Program-made: the position numbers and the translations under genes
Notes under the pieces: generated by a model
Seen by the model: only the letters and a program-made list of their open reading frames with translations
Told to the model about the DNA's origin: nothing
Database searches by the model: none
Shown: positions 26,001 to 37,602 of the stretch, in pieces
Numbering within the stretch: the first letter of the stretch is position 1
Layout of the letters: each line of letters opens with the position of its first letter
Assembly (NCBI RefSeq): GCF_000006565.2
Contig: NC_031479.1
Location: 1,054,001-1,118,000 of the forward strand
Source: Toxoplasma gondii ME49
Lineage: Eukaryota; Apicomplexa; Conoidasida; Eucoccidiorida; Sarcocystidae
Direction: 5' to 3'
Length of the DNA: 64,000 nucleotides

Positions 26001-28072
26001 GGCGGTGCTCAGCAGCCATGGAGAATTGCGCCTCGGTAGCTCATATTCCAAGTCCTATTCAGCATCATACGAACTCTAATAACGTTCCGACTGAGTCAAC
26101 TTGCAGTGCACCGTTCTGACTCGCGCATACCTTGGGCGAGAGAAGATACGTCTGAAGCTTCTCGTCGAACAAGACATGCACACCGTCGACACCTGGGGAG
26201 AGATCACACCAGAGCGACGGCGAATGGAGTGCACAGACAAACCCCGCTGTTCTCTGCTTTTGCAGCAACGCTCCCCTCGAGGACGCCCACACCAGGTGTA
26301 CGTACAGCGGAGAAGCCAGGCATCAGCGCAGGGGAACGCACCTTGAAGAGTGTAGACGATGTCTCGCAGAAGCGCGACTTCCGAGACTCCAGACAAGTCT
26401 GCAAAAGACAGGACACCCGCAAAAGAGGGACTTGTGCCAAAGCACATGAGGAAAAAAGCCTTCATTTGCTCGACTCGGCACAGTCGTGAAGGCCGTGAGA
26501 TGGTTCTCCTCTGCATTCCGCTCTATGAGCTCTTTTTTCACATTCACATCGACGTGCGTTCTACATGTCTCTCTCTCTCATTCTTATTCATACGTTCATT
26601 CTACGTCTCCTCTGTTGTCCGTCCTTATCTCTCTCGTCTTTCGCCTCATCTCTCGGTCGCTCTGGTTCTCCTCGTAGTTCTTTCTTCTTCTCCTTCCTCC
26701 TCTTCCCCCATTCGTCTTTCTCACCGTATACGAGCCCAAGTTCGTGTGGACTCTCTTTCTCGTCCAGAACTTCAGAGCTCTCTGCGGTGTCTTCACGCCT
26801 TCCTGCAAAGGCATTTTCCTCGCGCGCAGAGTCGCGCCTTTCTCCGCGTCGCTCGCGCGGCCCGGCGCTCTGAGGGAACGTCCCGTCTGTCTGCGCTGTA
26901 TGTACACTCGAGATGCTCTCGCACCGGATGCTCCGCGGCGTCGTCGCCGCCGAGACTGTGGACGCACGAACGTGAGGGAGCTTTCTCTCCACTTTCGCAG
27001 CCGTGTCTGCGGTCTGAGAAGTCCTGGAAAAGGCCGAGGCTTCGACCCGGCGGGAGGCTGCTCTCCGGAGCTCCGCCAAATGTAACAGAAGCTGAAAAAT
27101 CGACTCCGGGCGCTGCAGAGGCGTCGACGGACTCTGCGTCGTCGCCGAGAGCAGCAGGCGCTCCAGACGCGGGACTAACGCCGGCAGCGCAGCCGCTGCG
27201 CGAGGAGAAGGCGACGCCGACAACTCTCCTGGAGCATGAGAGACGGGACAAACCCACGGACAGAGAAGAGACAAAGAACACGGTGAAGTAAAGGCGCGAA
27301 ACATGAACGATCTAGAGACAAGGAAAATGCCTCCTTCAAACGAAGGACCATATATAAGCGCACAGATATATATATATATATATATATACATGTATATCTA
27401 CATATATATATATATGTAGATGGATATATGTTTATGTGCAAGTAAAAAGTGTGGACAGAGGTGTATAGAGAAATGCAGGCGCCGCTGAGTTGCGAATCGA
27501 GCATGCTGGAGTGTCTTTTTTTGATTTTTCCCCCGTTCTCTCGCTACTGATATCCGTCTAGGGATTTTCTGGCGGAACTAGCCTTTTCTCTCTTGTTTCG
27601 GATCCTTCTCTTCTCCTCGCTGGCCTTCTGTTTCTCGCTCCCTCTCGTTGTCTGGGTGCGCTCGCTGCTTCCTCGACTAGTCCTGCGACTCACGCATGAG
27701 GTGTCCATACACCTGCTGTCTCTGGGCGTGGACGGTTTTGGAGTCTGAGGCCTCCGGCGCCGCGACGCCGTATGTTGCTTGCGCGCGCGCGACGCGACTG
27801 AGAACCGACTCCTCCAAGACGCGCTGGAGCTCCGCCTGCTTCTCTGGACTGGAATTCTTCTCTGGATTTGCATGTGCGGGGAACGCAGCGCGCAGCTCTG
27901 GCGGCAGTGGCGCCGTCGCAATCAACGACGCCAGACGCGTCAGAGAAGACGCGGCGAAAGACCCCACAGAAGGAATAGAGTGAGAAGACGAGTGAGAAGA
28001 GTGAGAAATGGTTCGACGGGGACCACTGTGAGCTTCAGCGCCCGGTGCTCGGCTTTCACCGGGATCCTCCAT
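15839..28072 (-). CDS. gamma-tubulin complex component 3 (GCP3/Spc98 family), 20 exons, 1422 aa
   Basis: Subunit of the gamma-tubulin complex that nucleates microtubules. Exons (- strand): 28072-27694, 27228-26725, 26398-26342, 26192-26131, 25699-25604, 25062-24938, 24398-24302, 23864-23813, 23393-23344, 22731-22667, 22212-22144, 21520-21428, 21275-20958, 20706-20647, 20246-20074, 19699-19039, 18298-18241, 17888-17730, 17228-16990, 16790-15839; total 4269 nt, all phases consistent. GCP3-type landmarks: EVALLRDIVYTLQGVDG (about 300-317), SITLRRFAVWLQEP, DPADEFFV, ILRVGKSLNFMR (to about 550), WNEFYLDFKLGPPL, NDFDELLAVHQQCVETL, and SLDFNAFY near 1113. The GRIP1/GRIP2 core spans about 295-1125. 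Extras are a 290-aa N-terminal region, an Arg/Ser-rich insertion of about 90 aa in exon 16, and a 300-aa Gln/Arg-rich C-terminal extension. The RDIxYxxQGxDG and GKSxNF patterns favour GCP3 over GCP2 or GCP4. Confidence 0.92.
18724..18862. repeat. TA/TGTA microsatellite
   Basis: Interrupted (TA)n, including (TGTA)n and CATATA units, in the GCP3 intron 18299-19038. Confidence 0.9.
19878..19922. repeat. TA microsatellite
   Basis: Nearly pure (TA)n in the GCP3 intron 19700-20073. Confidence 0.9.
20321..20335. repeat. palindrome family copy, TGTACGTACA core
   Basis: GGTGTACGTACACTC in a GCP3 intron. Other exact cores: 25182, 26296, 34219, 36540. Confidence 0.7.
21604..21647. repeat. TA microsatellite
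   Basis: Nearly pure (TA)n in the GCP3 intron 21521-22143. Confidence 0.9.
22436..22510. repeat. TA-rich repeat
   Basis: (TA)n with TGAATATA and GTATATGAATAT interruptions in the GCP3 intron 22213-22666. Confidence 0.85.
22866..23078. repeat. two TA microsatellites
   Basis: A short (TA)n at about 22870-22888 and a longer interrupted array at about 23001-23074, both in the GCP3 intron 22732-23343. Confidence 0.85.
23978..24060. repeat. TA microsatellite with TTAACG interruptions
   Basis: (TA)n blocks separated by repeated TTAACG in the GCP3 intron 23865-24301. Confidence 0.9.
25180..25194. repeat. palindrome family copy, TGTACGTACA core
   Basis: GGTGTACGTACACTC in a GCP3 intron; the full 15 bp match the copy at 20321. 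Confidence 0.7.
25438..25457. repeat. short TA array
   Basis: About nine TA units in the GCP3 intron 25063-25603. Confidence 0.8.
25730..25745. repeat. palindrome family copy, TGTACATACA variant
   Basis: GGTGTACATACACCCC in a GCP3 intron. Confidence 0.65.
26294..26309. repeat. palindrome family copy, TGTACGTACA core
   Basis: AGGTGTACGTACAGCG inside the 149-bp GCP3 intron 26193-26341. Confidence 0.7.
27364..27432. repeat. TA/CATA microsatellite
   Basis: Interrupted (TA)n in the first GCP3 intron (27229-27693). Confidence 0.9.
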
Positions 28073-31020
28073 GGCGAAGTGTGTTGAGAAGAGACACGGG
28101 GGGGGGGCTGCCAGGACAGAGAGATGCGAGGGAAGCGAGAAAAACAACTCGAAAAGACAGAGAGAAAGAGGAAGGGGTGGCGCGGCAGACCCTGCGTAGA
28201 GGTCCGAGGCTCTAGGAGAGACAGCGTCAACTTCGGGGGACGCTGAGGAGAAAAGCAGGGAAGCGCGACTCTGCCAAGTCTTGAGGAACGAGAGACACCA
28301 AGCCGGCAGAGGCGCGGTTTCAATCGCGCGACGTCTCTAAGTCTCTCTCGGTCACGGCGGCGGGAGAAAGGAAACGAAAAGAAGAAAGAGAAGGAAAAAG
28401 CGAAGGAACAAGCGAAGAAAAAGAAGAAGGAAAAACGCATGCAGCAGACGCGCCGCGCGAGACATGCGCAGATCCCGACAGACTCAGCAGAGAGGGAGCA
28501 CTAGAGAGTCTTCGAAGGCCTTTGCTCGCCCATCCACGCGTCTCGAGTCCCACAGCCAAATGTCTCGCTTTTTCGCTCGTCTCCCCTTGAGAGAAAGCGA
28601 CAGACTCCAGCTCGATTCGCTCGACTTCAGCAGCCTCTACCGTCCCCGCAGGCATCTCCTCGCATGTCGAGAAACGTCTTCTCCGAGCGAGAGCGCCGAG
28701 AGGCCTTCAGAACCAAGTGTGCAGACCGCATGCAGCTCCACTGCCTCTCGAAAGCAAGTCCACTCAGAGGAGGACGCTCCCAGACGTCTCCACGCCAGTT
28801 TGGAACCGTTCCGATCGAAATGCGAGTGCATCCATGCGAGGATGCGGAGTCTCCCGAGTTTTCGCGAGGCAGAAGCGGCGAGGACAGGAGAAGCGAGGCG
28901 CAAGCGGCGGCTTACTCGAGTAGAGCCAGAACTCTCCGACAAGTCGACCGTTGTCGACAGGAAGTCGGTGTTTCCTTGCCTCGAAAGAGCGTGCAGGAAA
29001 GGGGAGAAGAAGCGTCGTCACACAAAAGAGTCTCTGCTTCCTTGGAGAGAAGTGGAAGGAAAAGATGAGAAAAGGACTAGGCACCCAGAGACACACACAC
29101 AGACACAGACATGGTAGCTGGAAAGGTCCTGTCCAGGAAGGGCAGCAGCTCGCACGGCATCGCAGTGAATTGAACAGGAATGAGGTCGTTTTCTGCCTTT
29201 CCGTGATTCCCCGCCGAAGCGCTCAGACAGGAACCGCAAGAGGCTCTGAGGAAGGCGTTTGTCTTGTCGCTTTTCCAAGCCAAGTTCTGGAGGATGGGTG
29301 CAGCGCTGCATGCGCCTCTCCGCCCTGGGAGGCCATGCGAACGGACGTCTCTACAAGAAGTCGAAGCCTAGCATTTGAACGCGCTTCTGTGTGTCTGAGG
29401 AATTCAAAATCTCGAAGAGCAGGCGACCCGCCGACCTGTCTTTCGAGGAGATGCACAAACACCCGACATAAAAATAACAGGCGCGCAGCCTGTGGCACGA
29501 GAGCGGGGGGTCTCACTCTGCGAAAGTGAAACGGCCGATCCCGTCCTTCTTCCTGTTTTCCACCTTCCAGTGTAGCAAAGAAATAAATTCGGCGGCCTCC
29601 CTCCTCAGTTGCTGTTTTTCCGGCACTGACGAACGCTGAGTTCGCGAGTTCGCAACTTCCGCTTTCGAGCAGCAACGCACACGCTGAGAAACCGGGGGGT
29701 TGCGAAGGCGCAGGTCTGCACAGGCAAAGGTTGTCGTTTTTCTCTCAGGCGTCGCTCGACATGCGCGAGGAAAGCCAGTGTTGGAAAGCTGCTTCTGCTT
29801 CTGTAGGCGCAGCGAACTCCGTACTTTCTGAGTCCTCGAGGGAGAGTGACCGCTTCTTCTTTCCTCGAATTCAAAGGCGCTTCGACCGTTTTCTGAGTGA
29901 CAAGGAACGTCCTTCTCGGCCTCACCCGACGGACTGTCGAGCCTCGCTTGTCAGCCTGCTTCTTCGACAGCAAGACAGCTGCAAGATTGCAAAGATGTTT
30001 CTTCCAAGTCCGCTCCGTTATTAGGAAGCATCTCATCTCTAGCTTGGATGCATGCCTGCGTTTGTGGGTCTTTCGCGTCCTCCCATTCTTTCTGCTCGGT
30101 TTGCCGCCGAGAAGAAAACCGCCGGCGCCCCGGGCCAAGAACGGTCTCGCACACTTGAAGAGTTTTTGCGACCAAGACACACCGTTAGCAGAGAAAAAGA
30201 AAAAAATGGGAACGGTTCATCTCCCGACGTTTCCCTCTAGGTAACTCTCTGTGCTTTTCCTTTTTCCTTCACGTAACTCTCTACCTTTTCTGTCATGTAA
30301 AAAAACCTCTCTTCGTTCCTCTTTTTCTAAATTCCACCTTTGTATCCTTCTGCAGCTCCCCAGCTCGCTTTCACTGTGCAGCGTTCTCTTCCTCAGCGTT
30401 TTTTCTTGGTCTTCTCTTTCTTGAGCGTAGGAGATTTTCTCGCCGGCTTCACTTTACTTTCCACCATTTCCTTGACTTCTGGCGTCCCAGCGTTTCCACC
30501 CCCCCCCCCCCCGCAAGGCTGACGAGAAGCTTCCTGAGTTCGCGGAGAGAAGACTTTTTGAGTCGGCGTCGGCGAGAATTTGTTTTCTTTCCAGAGTTCG
30601 AGGAGTGCCAAAGTGACGAGGCGACCCGGCGGCTTTGCGACTTCCTCCTGTTTTGCAGCGAACAACAGACGCAAAGGATGTCGCGGCCGCCGAGATATCC
30701 ACTTTTCTTCGAGTCTCTTTGACAAGCGTGTGAGCAAATTCGCAGAAGGCGCGCTCGACTCTTTCCGACCGGGGTGCCCGGTCCCTCTGTACTTGTCTCT
30801 CTCTCGTCTTCTGTCTCCTCCACCTTAGTGCCTCCACCTCTGTTTTCTTCTTCGTCTTCTTCTTCTTCTTCAGTTCCTTTGCTTCTCTTCCCTTGCCCTT
30901 GTCTCCCCGTCCCTCTTCCCCTCTGCAGTTTTCAGTTCATCCTCCACCGGCGCTCGCCTCTCTTTGTCTCCGCTCCCTCTTTCTGTCCTCTTCTTTGCTT
31001 CTTTTCTGCGGTTTGCCAAC
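28073..31020. promoter_or_regulatory. divergent promoter region GCP3 / LMBD1 with TGCATGC sites
   Basis: GCP3 reads left and the LMBD1 gene reads right, so both 5' UTRs and promoters lie here. TGCATGC or its complement occurs at 28437-28443, 28728-28734, 29307-29313 and 30049-30055. TGCATGC is a known ApiAP2-type cis element in Toxoplasma; function at these copies is inference. A C17-type homopolymer lies near 30499-30515 and pyrimidine-rich DNA fills 30780-31010 up to the LMBD1 ATG. Open frames of 100-200 codons exist but none shows a domain or exon borders. Confidence 0.55.
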
Positions 31021-33176
31021 ATGTCTCTCTTGCTGGGGGGGTGGGTGTACGCGGTGACGGCGGGCGGTCTGCTGCTTCTCTCCGGATCGCTCTACTGGTT
31101 CTACGTGCGTCGAAAAGCCTCCAACCTCGTCGCGTTCATGGTCTTCTCCGCGACCCTCGCCACCGTCTTCCTCCTCTGTCTCCTCGTTCCTCTCGACATC
31201 CTCGTTGCGAGCCGTCCAGGAAAGGCGGAGTTCCCAGGTGTCGCCGTCGTCTTCAGAAAAATCGAACTTCCTTCAGAGGGAACATCCGCAAACCTTTCTG
31301 CCGACATCGACAAGACAGAAGGCGAGACAAAGGCCTCCAACTCTCCTCCCCGAAGACTCACAGCCGCTGGAGTCTCAACAGACAGTATCTCGAGTAACGA
31401 GACCTCCCGACAGTCTTTCTCTTCTCGCGCGAAAAACAGTTATCCTCGATCTCTGTTTCACCTCCCTGACCTGTCTACTGGATCTACTGCACGACGTCTC
31501 GCCACTCAAGGCCTTCCTTCCTCCTCTCCCTCTGCTTCTTCTACCTCTCTTTCTTCTCTCTCTGCTTCGGAGTTCAAGTTGTCTGCTGCGGAAGTGAAGG
31601 AAGCTGCACGCGGACCATCTTTTTCGTTTTTCTATCCAGACAAGTCTTTCTCTGCAGAGGCCGGGGAAGTGAAGGCGTTCGAGTCTCTGATGCAGCGCTT
31701 GCAGACCGGCGCGGCAGTGCAACTGCCGCCTTTGTCTCTGGACGCTCTCTCGCTCAAGCAACTTTACGTCTCGCTCTTCTCGCTTCTCCTCTTCCTCACG
31801 TACCTCGCTCTCCCCTTCGCCTTCTTCTACTCCAGGCGGCTGCGCAGCCTCAAGACAGTACGCGGCAGAACACAGAGGAGAAAGGAAAAGGAGAGAGAGA
31901 CATGGAAGCCAGGGGAAGGCGGCGGGAGGAGAGACAAGAGAGCGAGAAGAGAGAGAAAAGGAGAAAAGAGGGAGACAAGAAAGAGGGGAGACAGAGAGAA
32001 GAAAGAGAGATGAAATAGGGCAGAGAGATGGAAGAAAGAGAGAAGAGAGAGACGGAAGAGCGAACGAGGGCAAAGAAATGAGGAAAAAGGTGGAAGAGAG
32101 AGAAAGAAAACACAATAAGGGAGGGAAAGAGAGGAGAAAAGGGAGAGGAAGGAAAGAAAACTGTGGATCGACAGAAAGCGAGCACGAAACATCCCTGGCG
32201 TTTGTGATTGTCTTTTTTTTTCAGGAGTTCGGCCGCGGCCGCTCCTACGAGATTGACACTTCAGTTGTTCCACCGTTCACTGTCGCATGTGCAGCAGCTC
32301 AACAGACTCTCATCTTTGTCGTTCTTCTCCTTCTTTTCCTCTCTCTCTGCCTCACTCAACGACCATCGTTCCGTCAACCTTCTTCTACTTCTTCGCCTCC
32401 GTATTCTTCGTCTCCTTTTTTGCATGCGAGCGATCAAGGTCGGCTGGATGCGGCTGCGAGCGTGGACTACCTGCTTCGCTACACTGCCGCAGTTTTCGAT
32501 CTCGACCACAGTGGCGCAGACTCGCTGCTTTTTGTGGTGTCTGCGCTTCTCGCCTTCGGTAGGGACGAGAGCAACGCAAAGGCTTGCTGGGCTGTGCGTC
32601 ACTTCTCTCCGCTCGCGGTCTCTTTCGTTTTCTCCTCTTTTCTCTGCTTCCCTCTCTTCTTCCTGCTATCGCTCGCAACTTCTTCTCTCTCTTCTTCCGC
32701 TGTCTTCTTCGTCTTCTCGCTCTCTTTTCTTCCTGTCCCTCTTCGGGAGGACGCCCTTGTGTGCACCTCGCGCGGCTTCTCCCCTCTTCCCTCCTTTCTT
32801 CTTCCTTCTCTTTCCACCGTTCTGTCTTTTTTTCTTCGCTTTTGTCTCTCCTTCAGGTCAGCTGGGATGGGTCGTAGCGGGCGCGTATGGCCTGGCGGCT
32901 CTGCCTGCTTTGTGGCTGAGAGGCCGCATGACGCCTGCGCAGCAGCAGCGCGAAGTGCAGAGAGAAATCGCAGAACTCCGCGAGCAACAGCGCCAGCTCC
33001 AAGTACTACACACTGTGTCGTCTCGCCATAAACACAAAAGACACTTGCATGCGCCCTCTATATATTTATGCATATATGTCAACGGATATGGGTGTGCAGA
33101 AACAGCTGCACATACCTGTACATCTTCATGAATGTTTTCTGTTTATATTTCGGCCACGTAGGTATGTATACATATA

Positions 33177-33207
<31 letters not shown>

Positions 33208-36200
33208 GTGCTTATGTACATATAAATGCATATGTATGGACATAAATGTATCTATGTATATATATATATATATAAATATGATACACACATATATACATAT
33301 GCATATATATATATATATATATATATATAGCATGAATGTGTGTATGTGTACGCTTGAGTTCCCGTGAATGTGTGAACTCCAGATAGGTTCTGGTTTGAAT
33401 GCCTGCGCGCTTTCATCTGCACATGCTTTGGGGGGAGGATTACGCGCCGGACCACAGGCAGCTGAAGGCGACGCGGAAAACGTTTTCTTGCAGACTCGCG
33501 GAGGCCTTTACTTGGTTGTGTCTTACAGAGTAAATACGTAAACGCTGGCGGCGCGTCTCTGAAGGAGATGAGTGAGAAGGATCGAGCAAAGCTGCTGGAG
33601 CTGCAGGCGCAGCAGCAGCAGTTTACGCAGCGGACGTATCGGCTCCAGGTACGAACCTGGATGCATGCGAAGGAAGGAAGTCATCCCGAAGGAAGAAAAT
33701 GAAAGGAGACGCACGGTTAAAGAGGAGAAAGACCGTTGTGGCAAGAGAGAAAAGAGCGACAGGGTGCAAATGTTTCGAATCAAAAAACGGGGACCCTTTG
33801 GATTAAGCAGAGAAAGAAGAAGAGCGTGAGAACGCATGCTGTGAAGTTTTCAGTTTCAACAGCGACCACTCGCTGTACATAGACCTGAGAGACAAAGCAA
33901 AGCTCGCAGACTCTCTTCAGCGATTCACTGAAGTCTGTCTCTCTGTGCGTTCACGTGTGAGTCTGCATCTTGCTTTCTGTGGAGAGAAGGAGTGGATTTC
34001 TGCACTCTAAAAGTGAGAGAAGGTCCATTTCGCAAAGGCTCCCCTGCTGAACTTTTCCACAGGAAGAAGAACATCAGCAGTCGACGTTCTTCGCGGTGCT
34101 ATGCCGCGGCGTTCTGCTTCCGTTTCGCTGGGTCTTTGGAGTCCTGTTGTTTCTTTTCTCGCTCTCGGTTGCCGGCGCGTTGTTCCTCGCGCTTCTCCAG
34201 CGTCTCGAGTTCTCCAGGTGTACGTACAGCTGCGGCTTCGTGCTCGACGACGACGCAACTGCGCGAGAGGGAGTCTTGTTCAATCCTCTGGACGAGCTCC
34301 TCGTGCGACTTTCGCAGGTGAGGTGCAGGGGAGATTCCGTGAACGCAAGGCCCGGCAAAGGAGGAAGAAAAGGTGGAAGACAAGAAAGACGGAGTCGCAG
34401 AAGGAAAGATGAAGAACAGCAGGACGGAGCAAGAGAGAGGACGAACAAGGAAGATGAGAAGGAAAAAGAACAAGAGGGAAAAGCGAAGAAGGACCTGAGA
34501 TCAGGAGAAGGCGAAGAAGAAGAGACTGAGGCTGAGGCGTAAGGCGTCAACCAGAGGGTGCTCAAACGAGGTGGACTTTTCGTTTTCGGTGAATCTCTCC
34601 GTCGCTTAGCAGTGATCGGCTTGTTTTCTGCTCTTCTAGGAGCTTGCTGCTGCCCCTCCGTCGGCTCTTTCCAGTTTTTCTCCTTCATTCAGTTCTTGCT
34701 CTGCTTCTTCTTTTCTTTCAGTTCTTCCCTGCCGACTTCCTCCTAGTGGGCGCGTACTTCGCTCTCCTCTTCCTCTGTCTCCTCTACGGCTTTTTTTCTT
34801 TGCGCGTCCGAATCTGCAAGAAAACCTGCGAGCCTGTTCGCGCAGGTCGCACGCCTCCAGAGGTAAAAGTGGCGAGGAAGTTGGAGTTTTGTCGAAGGCG
34901 AAAGAAGCAGTGGAGCGAGTGAAAAAGAAGTCTTCTCGCAGCCGCAAATGGAAAAGAAGAAGAGCCGAGAAGAGATCTACGCGTCTCTGACCGAAACAGC
35001 TTTCTGCTCTTTCCGCCATGACGAAAAACAGAACAACTCCCGAGCAGCTGCGCCCTGATCCCTGGCCGCAGTCCGCTGGGTGTACACCCGAGCGTCGCTC
35101 TCGCTTCTCGACCTTCGACTCTGCACACTGCGTTCAAGTCTGCTTTGGCTGCTGTGTGCTCTTCAGAGTCTCTTGATTCTCTGTTTTCTCCTCGTTCATT
35201 TTCTCCTCGCCGCCTCTCTCGCCCTTCTCTCAGTAAGTGGAACGTTTTCGCAGTTTTTTCTGCATTTCTCTTCTTTCCTCTCCATTGCAGACTTCCATCT
35301 TACCGTCTGTGGTCCTCGCCCCAGGTTCCTTTTTCTCTCCATTTCGCACTACTTTTGCGGGAGCTCCACCGACCTGCCTTTCCTCTTGCTTCTTTTTGAT
35401 GCTTGTCTTTCATCTCTTTTTCTCGCTGTCCGCATGCAGGTGGCTCCGCGGTATGCCTCCTTCGGCGCGCAGACGTTCTCGCCCGCAGTGAGTTCGCTCT
35501 CTTCTCCCCGCTTGTCTTTTTCTCTCTTGCGCGCTCTTTGCTTCCCGTCTGTTGTTGCATTTTTCAGCCCTCGCGTCGCTTCGTTCGCTCCCGGAACGCT
35601 CTGCATTTTTGAAAGGCTCCGCAGACACACGCGTGAAGCCATCTCTCGACATATATGTCTCTACGACGCATATTTGCGTGTCTGTCCGTATCTATTCAAA
35701 TCGATCCTGGTGTCTGCGTGTTAGTACATTTCTTTACCTACCTCTCTCTGTATCGAGTTCTGTCTGCCTTCACATCTACTTGTGTCTGTCCTTTCCTATC
35801 TTCCGATGTTTTTGACCATCCTGCGTCTTTGTAAAAGCTCCCGCTGTGTGCAACTGCCTGCGGCCGTCGCTCTCGTCTATTCACCTCGCCGTCCTTGGCG
35901 GTCTGTCTCGACGCGTAGTATACATCTCTCTACAGTCAAAGCGGTCTTCAAGTGTAAACGGCATTTGCCTTCTGCAGAACGGCAGCGATCCTATTCCGTG
36001 TTCTCTCCAAGCCACTGCAAGCGGCGAAGAAACGACTTGTCGGATGTCTTTCTTCGCCGCTGTCTTCTCTCGAGCTTCTGTCGGTAGGTCTCGGAAACGG
36101 TACACCCCAACTCGGGGCGAGTCTCTGCCTAGGCAGTGCGAGGCCTTTCAGTCTTTCTCTACGACGGCACCTGTTCGCAAGCGCATGTCGCTCTCCCATG

Positions 36201-37602
36201 TGTTCCCTCGAGATGCAGGAAATGGGGAATTCTGAAACAAAACTTTTCAGAAGAAACACCCAAGAAACACCCGCGGCGTAGACACTGTCACTCCGCGCAG
36301 AGAGACCGGCGTAGCAACCAAGCAGTGTGCATGCACGAGACTCTTTAGGCGAAGGCGTCAAACGCATTTTCTCTCTATGGACGCGAGTGTGTAGCTTATA
36401 TTTGTCTTGATGGTGTATGGGTGTCTGTGCTCTTTCTGTGTTCCAAGTTATCTTGCCTTTTAGGCGTTGTATTTTCTGCTGCCCGCGTTTCACGTCTCAT
36501 TTACTTGAACTCCGAGGGGAGGAGCAAGACACTCCACAGCTGTACGTACACCGCGCTGCGAGGCGTGGTGTATCCGTATTTAGCGGATGATGACTTTATA
36601 AGAGTTTCGTACGAAAGGCGGGCTGTTCGTCTCAATCTTTCCATCGAATGCTGTTCGTATGTCTCTGGCGACCTGGCCCCGCAGAGAAGTTCGTGGTGTG
36701 ATTTCTCTGCGTGCTGTCCTTTTCAGCGTATCCTTCTTTCGCAAATTTCTTCTTCTTCTCTAACTGGGCGTTTCTAGGTGAGTCGTCCTTGGCGCGTCCA
36801 GATGCATATAGCTTTCCCGTCTCTGCGTTTGTCGAAAACGCCGAATATTCACTGGCGCGGCAGGCACAGTGCGCCGCAGTCTTTCCTGCGCTCTCCTCGT
36901 TTATTTCACAGATTGTTTCCATTTTTTTTCAGTGTTCCTCTTCCGGTCCTTCCCCTGTGCCTGCCTCCTGTCATGACCGTCCCGAACGCTCCAGCGGGTT
37001 CCAGGAGCAAACTTTTTTCCGGAAAAAGTCGAGAAGGCTCTTCCGCAGGGACGCCAACACGCAAGGCGCGTTGCAAACCGGCTTCTGTCTGGCGTGTGTT
37101 AGAAGGAGCAAGAACAAATGTTTCGTCGCTGCTCCTTTGTGTTGCTTTGCGCTTTGTTCGTCTGTCGGTGCGTTGCGTTCGTCTTTCTCTGTTTTTTCTT
37201 CTTTCTCTATGGTGTCTCCGAGCTCACCTGTGCTGCCTGCATGTTTCTTTCTCTCTGTTCACACGCCTCTGGTCTCCACTATTCTTTGAGTTTCTCTCAC
37301 TTTCTGGTTTTTCTTTCCATTTGGCTTTGCGTTTCGCGCCGTTGGCTTCACAGTCGCTGCGTTCCACTGTGTCTCCTTCAGGCATTTACGCGCTCTGCAC
37401 CCTTTACTGTCTGCTGACTCGCCCAAAGCAGCCGCATCTGTCGGACCGGTGGCTAGAGGAAGAAGAAAGCGAAGGGAGTTTCAATCGCCACGCGAATCCG
37501 GGCTTCGCGATGCAGGACGGGAACAGCAGTCTTTTCCGGGCAAGTCGGAAAGACGAGGAAACGCTCAAGCTGCTGGCGACCTGCGACGAGGACTCTGTGT
37601 GA
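31021..37602 (+). CDS. LMBD1-type membrane protein (LMBR1 family), 11 exons, about 800 aa
   Basis: Multi-pass protein related to LMBRD1, which in animals acts in lysosomal cobalamin export; function here is inferred. Exons: 31021-31857, 32225-32558, 32857-33002, 33529-33648, 34063-34317, 34722-34845, 35072-35232, 35440-35487, 35978-36083, 36727-36777, 37382-37602; total 2403 nt. The start has context GCCAACATGT. About nine hydrophobic segments are seen: residues about 8-30, 36-60, 247-272, then in exons 2, 3, 5, 6, 7 and 10-11. Family signatures are VAPRYASFGAQTF (compare the APQYVTYGSQ pattern), a CSL...TTCR stretch, and FFFFSNWAFLG before the last helix, followed by an acidic tail. A Ser-rich loop of about 170 residues after the second helix is extra. 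The 34845/35072 junction is the least certain; a GAG|GTAAAA donor at 34862 fits homology but leaves no in-phase acceptor. Confidence 0.85.
33158..33332. repeat. TA/CATA microsatellite, last in the window
   Basis: Long interrupted (TA)n in the LMBD1 intron 33003-33528. No comparable array occurs in the remaining 30.6 kb. Confidence 0.9.
34217..34232. repeat. palindrome family copy in LMBD1 exon 5
   Basis: AGGTGTACGTACAGCT, read in frame as RCTYS in the loop after a transmembrane helix. Confidence 0.65.
36538..36553. repeat. palindrome family copy, TGTACGTACA core
   Basis: AGCTGTACGTACACCG in an LMBD1 intron; the last copy in the window. Confidence 0.7.

Noticed and set aside
34846..34862. 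longer LMBD1 exon 6 ending at GAG|GTAAAA
   Set aside because: It matches the animal RGRTRPQ region, but no in-phase acceptor exists before the next transmembrane exon; the GTCGCA donor at 34846 keeps the frame. Left as uncertain.
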